Shown: positions 8,510 to 15,416 of the stretch, one piece after another
How positions within the stretch are numbered: position 1 is the first letter of the stretch
Layout of the letters: each line of letters opens with the position of its first letter
DNA from: Gluconobacter japonicus
Lineage (GTDB): Bacteria > Pseudomonadota > Alphaproteobacteria > Acetobacterales > Acetobacteraceae
Assembly (NCBI RefSeq): GCF_002723975.1
Contig: NZ_BEWO01000019.1
Coordinates: 1-41,690 of the forward strand
Direction of reading: 5' to 3'
DNA length: 41,690 bases
Program-made: the position numbers and the translations under genes
The notes under the pieces: model-generated
What the model saw: only the letters and a program-made list of their open reading frames with translations
Database searches by the model: none
What the model was told of the DNA's origin: nothing

Positions 8510-8842
8510 ATTTCATCCCCGCATGTGCGGGGAACACCCCTACGGAGATCAGGCTGGCACGTATCAGAGCGGTTCATCCCCGCGTGTGCGGGGAACACGC
8601 CGCATTAGCAACCGCATCCAGATTGGCAATCGGTTCATCCCCGCGTGTGCGGGGAACACATCTTGGGGCTGGAACCCAACAGATAACAACTCGGTTCATC
8701 CCCGCGTGTGCGGGGAACACCCGGTTGTAACCGAGGGGATAAAATGGCCGGACGGTTCATCCCCGCGTGTGCGGGGAACACTGGACTTTTGCCGCTCTGA
8801 GTAACGGCGGATACGGTTCATCCCCGCGTGTGCGGGGAACAC
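8509..8842 (-). CRISPR. Type I-E CRISPR array, 6 repeats and 5 spacers
   Basis: Six 29-bp repeats lie at 8509-8537, 8570-8598, 8631-8659, 8692-8720, 8753-8781 and 8814-8842, separated by five spacers of exactly 32 bp, a strict 61-bp period. The core is TTCATCCCCGCGTGTGCGGG followed by GAACAC. Repeats 2-6 are identical; the first has four changes (three at its outer end and G to A in the middle). Size, spacer length and palindromic core are those of type I-E. The minus-strand repeat ends in GGGGATGAACCG, matching the I-E crRNA 5' handle, so transcription should run on the minus strand, with the degenerate repeat at the leader-distal end. No cas gene occurs in the window, so the array depends on a distant cas locus or is inactive. 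Confidence 0.97.
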
Positions 8843-8951
8843 TCTTCCTGTTAGATAGCTGTTTTCCAAAGGAAAAACAGCCCTCGAAAAATCTACCGAT
8901 TTTTTAAGCTTTTTTGAGTGCCGATGCTACCTTGATCTTCTTCGCCTTACA
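8843..8951 (-). promoter_or_regulatory. Probable CRISPR leader, shared with the upstream region of the second radC gene
   Basis: These 109 bases are AT-rich with long A and T runs (8886-8925), as expected of a leader next to the newest repeat. Sixteen bases from that repeat is an inverted repeat at 8858-8881 (GCTGTTTTCC, loop AAA, GGAAAAACAGC, one bulged A). A second one is AAAAATC/GATTTTT around 8887-8904. The plus strand must also hold the promoter of the radC gene starting at 8952. I found no convincing -35/-10 pair and no clear IHF site. Confidence 0.55.
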
Positions 8952-9725
8952 GTGCCAGAAAAACAAATGACTAATGCTCCGGCCTCTGATGATGGGTTTG
9001 CTGAATACTCAGGAAAAATCCTTTTCCAAACCGTACCATTTTCCATCAACCCACAGCCGACAAACAACGAGCATATTCCGCCCCCTGTTGCCCTTCTGAG
9101 CGGACGGGGACGGCGCCTGGACGATGACACTCTGTTACGCCTGATCGTTCAGATTTTTACGGGCCGTAAAGAAAAAGTGGACACCCTCGTTCCAGCACTT
9201 CTGGAACGCTTTGGTTCGGTGGCAGCCCTGCTTTCCGCCAGCAATCGGGAACTTGCAGGCATCAGGGACATGGGTAACCACATGGTTCCCATGATCCGCG
9301 TCCTGCAGGAAGCAGCGCTCCGGTATAACCGGGAACGGTTACCAACGGCCGATTTGCTCGATAGTGAGCAGAAGCTGCTCGACTATCTGACAGCCCGGCT
9401 TGCCCGTGAGAATATTGAACAATTCCGCATTCTTTTTCTCAACGAGCAGCAAGGCCTCATTGCAGATGAGGCTCAGGCCCGCGGGACCGTCAACCATACC
9501 CCCGTTTATCCAAGAGAAGTGGCCAGACGCGCTATAGAGGTAGAAGCAACCTCTCTCGTTCTGGTGCACAACCACCCTAGCGGCGATCCAACGCCCTCAC
9601 AGGCCGATATCCAGATGACCCAGCAGGTTCAGGCTGCGCTGGAAGTGGTGGGCATTCAACTTACAGACCATCTCATTATCGGAAATGGCCGGCACACCAG
9701 CTTTCAGCGTACAGGCCTGCTCTAG
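8952..9725 (+). CDS. radC: RadC-family protein with intact JAMM site (257 aa)
   Basis: The C-terminal MPN/JAMM domain is complete: Glu173 in IADEA, then VYPREVARRAIE and HNHPSGDPTPSQAD at 206-219, which supplies both His, Ser216 and Asp219 of the metal site, followed by GIQLTDHLIIGNG. The N-terminal half is much less typical: the usual ADYELLELLL signature is replaced by LDDDTLLRLIVQIFTGRKEK, and about 45 extra residues with no known motif precede it. The start is GTG 8952, or ATG 8967 five codons later. It is on the same strand as the degenerate paralogue and separated from it by the CRISPR array. It converges on purK with a 7-base gap. Biochemical role of RadC proteins remains uncertain; a role in DNA repair is not firmly shown. 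Confidence 0.88.
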   Translation: MPEKQMTNAPASDDGFAEYSGKILFQTVPFSINPQPTNNEHIPPPVALLSGRGRRLDDDTLLRLIVQIFTGRKEKVDTLVPALLERFGSVAALLSASNRELAGIRDMGNHMVPMIRVLQEAALRYNRERLPTADLLDSEQKLLDYLTARLARENIEQFRILFLNEQQGLIADEAQARGTVNHTPVYPREVARRAIEVEATSLVLVHNHPSGDPTPSQADIQMTQQVQAALEVVGIQLTDHLIIGNGRHTSFQRTGLL

Positions 9726-9732
9726 AACTGCT

Positions 9733-10863
9733 TTAGCCTCGTGGAGGCAACAGACCTTCCAGCGCCAGTTCACCCGGCAGGGCGCCACGAGGAAAAATCG
9801 TATTAACGTGCCCCATCTTCCGGCCCGGTCGTGCTTCACGTTTTCCGTACAGATGAAGCGATGCGCCATCCGTTGCCAGAATACCCGCCACGCGCGCCAT
9901 ATCTTCCGGACCAACAAGGTTGTGCATGACGGCATCTGAATGACGCCGTGCAGGCGGTAGAGGTAACCCGGTCACAGCGCGGATGTGCATCTCAAACTGG
10001 TCGATCAAACACGCATCCATCGTCCAGTGCCCTGAATTATGCGGGCGAGGGGCAATTTCATTCACCAGAAGCTGACCATCGGCTCCATGGAACAACTCCA
10101 CCCCCATGATGCCGACAAGATCCAGTTCCATCGCAATTTTCATCGCGATCGCCTGAGCTTCCTCAGCCACATCAGGCATAATCCGGGCTGGTGCGAGAGT
10201 GACGTCCAGAATACCGTCCCGATGACGGTTTTCGACCGTATCAAAACACCGCACGGTCCCGTCAATACCACGCACAACCATGACGCTCAGCTCACGCTGG
10301 AAATCAATCATCTTCTCGGCAACGAGAGGGTAGGGAAGATCTGTCAGTGCAGAAAGCGCTTCCGCACTCTCAACGCGGAACTGCCCCTTGCCATCATACC
10401 CAAAACGCGTGGTCTTCAGAATGAGAGGGAAACCGAGTTCTTCCAGAGATTTCAGGTCCTGCGGGCCAGACACTGCCTTCCAGGGAGCAAGTGCAATCCC
10501 TGCTTCGGCCAGACACGTCTTTTCCAGAATACGATCCTGACTCACACGGAGGATTTCGCCTGCAGGGCGAACAGGCCGATGCTTCGCCAGAAGCGATAAT
10601 CCTGCGGCGCTAATATTCTCGAATTCAAATGTGATGACATCACAACGGGATGCAAACTCTTCGAGAGCCGCTGGATCATCATACGAGCCAGCAGTCGCAG
10701 AAGCCGAAACCTCGATTGCAGGACTCGTCGGAGCAGGGTTCAGAATATGAACGCGATAACCCAGCTTGGCCGCAGCCATGGCTGACATGCGGCCGAGTTG
10801 CCCTCCGCCAATAATCCCGACCGTGCTCCCCGGCTCAAATACAGCATTCGTCTGCATTGTCAT
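9733..10863 (-). CDS. purK: 5-(carboxyamino)imidazole ribonucleotide synthase (376 aa)
   Basis: ATP-grasp enzyme of purine synthesis that makes N5-CAIR from AIR, bicarbonate and ATP. Seen: N-terminal nucleotide-binding fold [20 protein letters not shown], the ATP-grasp loop [13 protein letters not shown], and the C-terminal [18 protein letters not shown] with metal-binding residues. ATG 10863 overlaps the purE stop by 4 bases (ATGA), which decides the start over the upstream in-frame ATG at 10908. It is coupled with purE, whose product uses N5-CAIR. Confidence 0.95.
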   Translation of the reverse strand: MTMQTNAVFEPGSTVGIIGGGQLGRMSAMAAAKLGYRVHILNPAPTSPAIEVSASATAGSYDDPAALEEFASRCDVITFEFENISAAGLSLLAKHRPVRPAGEILRVSQDRILEKTCLAEAGIALAPWKAVSGPQDLKSLEELGFPLILKTTRFGYDGKGQFRVESAEALSALTDLPYPLVAEKMIDFQRELSVMVVRGIDGTVRCFDTVENRHRDGILDVTLAPARIMPDVAEEAQAIAMKIAMELDLVGIMGVELFHGADGQLLVNEIAPRPHNSGHWTMDACLIDQFEMHIRAVTGLPLPPARRHSDAVMHNLVGPEDMARVAGILATDGASLHLYGKREARPGRKMGHVNTIFPRGALPGELALEGLLPPRG

Positions 10864-11384
10864 TCGACTGGTACGTCCGCGACAGCAGCCGTCTGCGTAC
10901 CGCGCCATGCGTCAAGCCGCGCCGCAAGTTCAGGATCAGAGAGAGACAGAATGGAGGCGGCCAGAAGGCCAGCATTTTTCGCGCCTGCCTTGCCAATCGC
11001 CAGCGTTCCCACAGGCACACCACCCGGCATCTGAACGATGGACAGAAGACTGTCCTGTCCCTTCAGGGCGTGGCTTTCAACAGGAACTCCCAGAACAGGC
11101 AAAGACGTCCACGCCGCGCACATACCCGGCAAATGGGCCGCGCCGCCAGCGCCCGCAATCACCACATGCAACCCACGGCTCCGGGCCGTCCGGGCATAGT
11201 CGGCAAGGCGGTCAGGGGTACGGTGCGCGGAGACAATCCGACGTTCATGGGCGATACCGAGTTCATCCAGGATATCGCAGGCATGCCTCATGGTTTCCCA
11301 GTCAGACTGGCTTCCCATGATGACGCCAACGCGCACGGCGCTCTCGGCTTGAAGGGTCTCGCTGGAAGAAAGGATCTGGCTCAT
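10860..11384 (-). CDS. purE: N5-CAIR mutase, class I PurE (174 aa)
   Basis: Converts N5-CAIR to CAIR, the step after PurK. The class I signature [16 protein letters not shown] is at residues 19-34, followed by [10 protein letters not shown] with the catalytic His and [11 protein letters not shown]. The N-terminal extension of about 16 residues and a variable tail are unremarkable. The start ATG overlaps the stop of the ydcH-like gene by one base (TGATG), so ydcH-purE-purK form one operon. Confidence 0.95.
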   Translation of the reverse strand: MSQILSSSETLQAESAVRVGVIMGSQSDWETMRHACDILDELGIAHERRIVSAHRTPDRLADYARTARSRGLHVVIAGAGGAAHLPGMCAAWTSLPVLGVPVESHALKGQDSLLSIVQMPGGVPVGTLAIGKAGAKNAGLLAASILSLSDPELAARLDAWRGTQTAAVADVPVE

Positions 11385-11584
11385 CAGGCAATGTTATCCG
11401 GAATCAGACGGGTCTCGATCCAGGAAATCTCGTCTTTAAGCTGCAACTTGCGTTTTTTAAGGCGCTGAAGCTGGAGCTGGTTGAGGGGATGGTCCACCAG
11501 ACGCTCAATGACTGTATCAAGATCGCGATGCTCGCTCCGCAGTTCGTGGAGGCGTCTGAGCATGGCATTATTGTCAGTCATCAT
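11384..11584 (-). CDS. YdcH/DUF465 family small protein (66 aa)
   Basis: A short charged helical protein: [20 protein letters not shown], then [17 protein letters not shown]. This matches DUF465 (YdcH), a two-helix coiled-coil family of unknown function. The start is ATG 11584 or the adjacent ATG 11581; the longer frame back to 11668 is Pro/Arg-rich and unlike the family. It directly precedes purE with a one-base overlap, an arrangement also found in other alphaproteobacteria. Confidence 0.8.
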   Translation of the reverse strand: MMTDNNAMLRRLHELRSEHRDLDTVIERLVDHPLNQLQLQRLKKRKLQLKDEISWIETRLIPDNIA

Positions 11585-11698
11585 CGCTGTCAGTCCCGGA
11601 ACTCTGTCTGGGCATGATGGAGAACTGAAGTCGTTCCGTCCACCATCATGTCTCCATATCACAGGCAAAAAGGCAGAGGTTGTTTCCAGCCCATGCCA

Positions 11699-11734
11699 AT
11701 AAAAAAGGATGCAGCCCCATCCGGCACTGCATCC
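11699..11734 (-). terminator. Rho-independent terminator of trcR
   Basis: On the minus strand, GGATGCAG (11734-11727) pairs with CTGCATCC (11714-11707) around a 12-base loop and is followed by TTTTTTATT. It lies 13 bases after the trcR stop codon. Confidence 0.85.
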
Positions 11735-11746
11735 CCATCGTCTGAC

Positions 11747-12331
11747 TTAGAGAGCTTCGTCTTCGTGGGCGTCAAACGCGCTGACAACTGGCAGGGTATG
11801 TCCCTCACGCGCAAGACGGTCATTAGCCGCTGACACAGCAGCATTGAGATCCATCTGCGTGCACAGCCCAAGAATAACCGGATCGCGGGGCTTGATGTTG
11901 GCACTATTCCAATGCTGGCGATCACGCACCTTGATGATGGTATCCTTCGTCGTGCCAAGCAGCTTGACGATCTGGGCTTCCGTGAGTTGCGGGAATTGAC
12001 GAAGGATAAACGCAATCGCATCCGGCCGATCGTTACGTCTCGCAACCGGCGTATAGCGGGCCCCCTTGGCACGGCGCTTGACCGGGCTTCCGGAAGACAG
12101 AATCTTGAGCTTGGCGTCAGGGTTGGCTTCACAGCGCTTGATTTCAGCTTCGGAAAGCTGGTGATTCTTGACTGGATCGTAGCCATTGATGCCGGCAGCA
12201 ACTTCGCCATCAGCAATCGCCTGCACTTCAAGCGGATGCATGCCGCAGAACTCAGCAATCTGTGTGAATGTCAGGCCGGTTTTTTCGATCAGCCAGACGG
12301 CCGTGGCCTTGGGCATCAAAGGCAGAGTCAT
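11747..12331 (-). CDS. trcR: DUF1013 cell-cycle transcriptional regulator TrcR (194 aa)
   Basis: Matches the DUF1013 family, found almost only in alphaproteobacteria and described as a cell-cycle transcription regulator. The N-terminus has a helix-turn-helix-like region (MPKATAVWLIEKTGLTFTQI, AEFCGMHPLEVQAIADGEVA). A basic linker (SGSPVKRRAKGARYTP) leads to a second helical region with a turn pattern (LTEAQIVKLLGTTKDTIIKV), followed by RDRQHWNSANIKPRDPV. ATG 12331 is chosen because AAGGAA lies just upstream and the family begins MTLPLMPKATAVWL. It stands alone between two terminator-like regions. Confidence 0.88.
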   Translation of the reverse strand: MTLPLMPKATAVWLIEKTGLTFTQIAEFCGMHPLEVQAIADGEVAAGINGYDPVKNHQLSEAEIKRCEANPDAKLKILSSGSPVKRRAKGARYTPVARRNDRPDAIAFILRQFPQLTEAQIVKLLGTTKDTIIKVRDRQHWNSANIKPRDPVILGLCTQMDLNAAVSAANDRLAREGHTLPVVSAFDAHEDEAL

Positions 12332-12543
12332 GTCAGTGCGTTCCTTGTGGGGCGCTTCAGGGGCCCGCGAAAGCGCAGGCACCGATTGGCGTACCCGGAG
12401 AGGAGAACTGAAAGCCCGCTCGGGATATAATCGCGGCACCTGCTGGATGCGCGGCGATAATGGAAACGATATGGGGCACCATCCGGCCTCCGGTCAAGGT
12501 CGAAAAGGCAGAGCTTAACAAAAAGCAGCCCTGCCTTCCGTCA

Positions 12544-13026
12544 TCATGCCGCCTGATGTGATTCAATATGGCAATGCTGAGCTTCACGCGAGACCGTCTG
12601 AGACGATGCCGCAGTAACAATGGGGATACGACGTGGCCTTGCAGTTTCCGGCACAACCTGCCGAACAACAATCGTCAGTAATCCGTTCCGCAGTTCAGCC
12701 TCATCAATCTCAGTATGATCCGCCAACACAAACCGGCGCTCGAACGCACGCGTCGCAATTCCGCGATGCAGCCACTCCCGCTCCCGATTACTTTCAGGCA
12801 CCCTCCCACGAATGACAAGCGTGTTGTCTTCCTGAAGCACCTCAACATCTTCCGGACCGAACCCGGCAAGCGCCATGGTCAACGCGTAATCCGTCTCTGC
12901 CGTTTTTTCGATGTTGTAAGGGGGGTAGCTCGGCATAGCCTGAGCATTGGCAGCATTTCCGGCCATGCGGGCCAGACGATCAAAGCCGATTGCGCTGCGA
13001 AACAACGGCGTAAAGTCATAAGACAT
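12544..13026 (-). CDS. Small heat shock protein, Hsp20 family (160 aa)
   Basis: ATP-independent holdase chaperone that binds unfolding proteins. The N-terminus MSYDFTPLFRSAIGFDRLAR is typical of the IbpA-like class A proteins of Proteobacteria. The alpha-crystallin domain runs from about residue 40 to 130 (YNIEKTAETDYALTMALAGF, LVIRGR, GIATRAFERRFVLADHTEID, ELRNGLLTIVV). ATG 13026 is set by the strong AAGGAGG at 13041-13035. That site is inside a small hairpin that could make translation heat-dependent. Confidence 0.93.
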   Translation of the reverse strand: MSYDFTPLFRSAIGFDRLARMAGNAANAQAMPSYPPYNIEKTAETDYALTMALAGFGPEDVEVLQEDNTLVIRGRVPESNREREWLHRGIATRAFERRFVLADHTEIDEAELRNGLLTIVVRQVVPETARPRRIPIVTAASSQTVSREAQHCHIESHQAA

Positions 13027-13031
13027 GGAAA

Positions 13032-13123
13032 CCTCCTTAAGGCAGGGTTCATCTGGTGCAGTTCCCAAAGAGGCGAACCGCGATTGGTCTATCGGTCACG
13101 ACCCGAAAGGCGTCATGACCGAT
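13032..13123 (-). promoter_or_regulatory. Candidate ROSE-like RNA thermometer in the hsp20 leader
   Basis: On the minus strand, CCTGCC then TTAA then GGAGG (13046-13032) folds into a hairpin that pairs the whole Shine-Dalgarno sequence with one bulged G. A pairing strand with an unpaired G opposite the ribosome binding site is the hallmark of ROSE thermometers of alphaproteobacterial hsp20 genes. Further upstream is a strong stem: ATCGGTCA (minus, 13123-13116) with TGACCGAT (13098-13091), extendable by GAC/GTC. The transcription start is not known, so it is uncertain that the upstream stem belongs to this mRNA. Confidence 0.5.
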
Positions 13124-13181
13124 ATTCCAGATGGTACCTGTCCTGCGACGCTTCAAGAGGCGCGCATGGAGGCAGACAAGC

Positions 13182-13406
13182 TTACTTGCGGGTACCGATA
13201 CCAGCGAAGCGCTTGTTGAACTTGGCAACCTGGCCTCCGGTATCGAGCATACGCTGCACACCCGTCCATGCCGGATGGGACTTCGGGTCAACGTCCAGAC
13301 GCAGGGTGGCACCCGGCTCGCCGTAGCAGGAGCGGGTCTTGTATTCGGTGCCATCGGTCATGATGACGGTGATTTCGTGGTAGTCGGGATGGATGCCGGA
13401 TTTCAT
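13182..13406 (-). CDS. rpmE: 50S ribosomal protein L31 (74 aa)
   Basis: Starts [20 protein letters not shown] and has the family motif [10 protein letters not shown] followed by QVAKFNKRF. There is one Cys only, so this is the zinc-free form common in alphaproteobacteria. It is on the minus strand about 155 bases upstream of hsp20. Confidence 0.95.
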   Translation of the reverse strand: MKSGIHPDYHEITVIMTDGTEYKTRSCYGEPGATLRLDVDPKSHPAWTGVQRMLDTGGQVAKFNKRFAGIGTRK

Positions 13407-13597
13407 GAATTCTCTACTCCAGAAAGAAAGCTCCGATACCGACCGGAGCGAATCATGAGGCGCGTATAACGGAAAGTCCTACAGGATGAAAGCAGACTTT
13501 ACGGGATCGCCTGAGTCCGTTTATTTCTGGGTTGATGCAGGCATAACTTTTCAGGCCTGCAACCGCGTCTCTGCGGCTCCCCCAAGAAAGGTTTTTT

Positions 13598-14056
13598 ATG
13601 AGCGAAACGAAACACGCCCTGCACACTCCGGGCTGGGTCAGCGATTTCCAGAAATTCATCATGCGCGGCAATGTTCTGGATCTCGCCGTCGGCGTGATCA
13701 TCGGTGCAGCGTTCACAACCATTGTGAACAGCGCCGTCAAGGACGTCCTGACGCCATTCATCGGCCTTCTGACCGGCGGTGTTGACTTTTCCAACCTGTT
13801 CATCACCCTCAAAGGACCGGTTAAGGACACCCTTGAAGAAGCCCAGAAAGCTGGTGCTGTCACCGTCAACGTCGGCGTTTTCCTGAATGCCGTTATCCAG
13901 TTCCTGATCGTTGCGTTCTTCATCTTCTGGGTCGTGCGCCTCATCGGCAAGCTGCACCGTAAAGAAGAAGCTGCTCCAGCAGCTCCGCCAGCACCCACAA
14001 AGGAAGAAGTCCTTCTGACGGAAATCCGCGACATCCTCGCCAGCAAGGCGTCCTGA
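13598..14056 (+). CDS. mscL: Large-conductance mechanosensitive channel (152 aa)
   Basis: Inner-membrane safety valve that opens on hypo-osmotic shock. The N-terminal amphipathic helix and first membrane segment read [20 protein letters not shown] and [20 protein letters not shown], a strong MscL match. The second membrane segment is around residues 95-118 ([20 protein letters not shown]). The C-terminal helix is charged with an Ala/Pro linker. A ribosome binding site, AAGAAAGG, precedes ATG 13598. The stop overlaps the next start (TGATG). Confidence 0.95.
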   Translation: MSETKHALHTPGWVSDFQKFIMRGNVLDLAVGVIIGAAFTTIVNSAVKDVLTPFIGLLTGGVDFSNLFITLKGPVKDTLEEAQKAGAVTVNVGVFLNAVIQFLIVAFFIFWVVRLIGKLHRKEEAAPAAPPAPTKEEVLLTEIRDILASKAS

Positions 14057-14388
14057 TGTCTCGGCAGGCCTTTCCCGGAACGACCTTCATTCAAAGAATG
14101 AGCACTTTTGTTCTGATGACAGGCCTGCTTGCAGGATGCGTGGCACGCCCGATGGAAGGCGTGCCACCATCCCCAAATGCCCGTTTATATGCCTATCTCA
14201 TGGCTCACGGCATGGCGCGCGGAGCATTGATGGGAGGGCGAATTACCGCCCGGAATGTTCCAAAGCTGATCTCTCTGGATCATGATGCCCAAAAAGCCGT
14301 TCTGAATGCGATGCGCTCTCAGACATCTGCGGAAAACCGAAAGGCGGATGCTGCAATTGCAGCACTTCTGAGCAGCTTTTCGAGTTAA
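14056..14388 (+). CDS. Predicted lipoprotein coupled to mscL (110 aa)
   Basis: The N-terminus has a hydrophobic stretch ending in a lipobox (FVLMTGLLAGC), so lipidation at about Cys28 is expected. The rest is a small, mostly helical domain with two basic segments (MARGALMGGRITARNVPKLI; SAENRKADAAIAALLSSF). I do not recognise the family. Its start overlaps the mscL stop by one base and it ends at a clear terminator, so mscL and this gene form a two-gene unit. A link with osmotic stress or envelope upkeep is only inferred from this coupling. Confidence 0.7.
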   Translation: MSRQAFPGTTFIQRMSTFVLMTGLLAGCVARPMEGVPPSPNARLYAYLMAHGMARGALMGGRITARNVPKLISLDHDAQKAVLNAMRSQTSAENRKADAAIAALLSSFSS

Positions 14389-14407
14389 ACAGCCAGACCT
14401 CTGAAAC

Positions 14408-14440
14408 AAAAAAACCGGCCCTTATGGAGCCGGTTTTTTT
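14408..14440. terminator. Bidirectional Rho-independent terminator
   Basis: Seven A (14408-14414), CCGGC, a 9-base loop, GCCGG and seven T (14434-14440). It serves the plus-strand mscL unit and, read the other way, the minus-strand secDF unit, which ends at 14464. Confidence 0.9.
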
Positions 14441-14463
14441 GTCTCAACATTCTCAAGAAACGC

Positions 14464-15411
14464 TCATTCCGCTTCGGGAGTGGAGCTCCCCTTACGCAGG
14501 CGCTTTTCACCCATCAGCAGCAGGAGTGGCGCTGCGATGAAGATGGAAGAAGACGTCCCGACCACAATACCGAACAGCATGACAGTCGCAAAACCCGTCA
14601 GGGTACTTCCGCCAAACAGCGCCAGAGGCAGAGCCGCCAGAAACACCGTCATGGACGTTCCAAGTGTACGATTCAGCGTCTCATTGATGGAAAGATCCAG
14701 AAGCTCCCGCAGCGGCATCGTGCGATATTTGCGCAGATTTTCTCGGATCCGGTCATAAACCACCACCTTGTCGTTGGTTGAATACCCCAGGATCGTCAGC
14801 AGGGCTGCCACCATCACCAGATCAAATTCGAAACGTGTGATGGCCAGAAAACCAACTGTCTTCGTCAGATCAAGAATGAGCGTAACAACCGCGCTGATGG
14901 CGAACTCACGCTCAAAGCGGATCCAGATATAAGCCAGGATCATCGCAAGACTGAAACCGAGCGCCAGCAGACCATCCCGGAACAGTTCGGAAGACACGGA
15001 AGCACCAACAGCATCCGCCCGCAAAACCTGCGTTCCAGGCTCAGCAGCGGAGATGGCAGTCTTGACGCCATCTACAAGCTTCTGCGTCTGAGCCTCTCGG
15101 TCAGCACCTTCAGGTGCATTAATCGAGATACGCACATCACGCGGAGAACCAAAAGCCTGCACGGCGTCCGGATGGATACCTGCCTTTTCCAGAGCAGAGC
15201 GCAGTTTGCCAAAATCAGCCGCACCAGGCGTCTGAGCTTCGACAATGATGCCACCCCGGAAATCCAGACCAAGCTTCAAACCCGGCTGAAAGAACAGAAT
15301 AACAGACGCAATGGAGAGAACCGCCGAAACGATAAGCCCCATGTGACGGCCGCGCATGAAATTGATGCGCCGATCGTCACGGACAAAACGGAGTAGGGGA
15401 CGTGACAGCAT
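14464..15411 (-). CDS. secF: Protein translocase subunit SecF (315 aa)
   Basis: Inner-membrane partner of SecD that uses the proton gradient to help protein export through SecYEG. Seen: N-terminal membrane segment, the GLDFRGGIIVEAQTPG motif at its periplasmic edge, then five membrane segments with the family motif LTILGYSTNDKVVVYDRIREN. ATG 15411 (MLSRPLLRF) follows the secD stop by five bases; an in-frame ATG at 15456 inside secD is less likely. The tail is short and charged. Confidence 0.95.
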   Translation of the reverse strand: MLSRPLLRFVRDDRRINFMRGRHMGLIVSAVLSIASVILFFQPGLKLGLDFRGGIIVEAQTPGAADFGKLRSALEKAGIHPDAVQAFGSPRDVRISINAPEGADREAQTQKLVDGVKTAISAAEPGTQVLRADAVGASVSSELFRDGLLALGFSLAMILAYIWIRFEREFAISAVVTLILDLTKTVGFLAITRFEFDLVMVAALLTILGYSTNDKVVVYDRIRENLRKYRTMPLRELLDLSINETLNRTLGTSMTVFLAALPLALFGGSTLTGFATVMLFGIVVGTSSSIFIAAPLLLLMGEKRLRKGSSTPEAE

Positions 15412-15416
15412 GACGT

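Noticed and set aside
8230-8804. Open frames through the CRISPR array on both strands (peptides such as PAHAGMNR, SPRVRGT, HPRVCGEHP).
   Set aside because: These are the well-known false translations of type I-E repeats with a period of 61 bp; they overlap the array and the end of the first radC gene.
12512-12535. Weak hairpin plus T-run on the minus strand as terminator of hsp20.
   Set aside because: The stem GCAG/CTGC would leave a loop of two bases; too weak to support.
13091-13123. The strong stem between rpmE and hsp20 as the rpmE terminator.
   Set aside because: No run of T follows it on the minus strand; it is treated as possible hsp20 leader structure instead, with low certainty.
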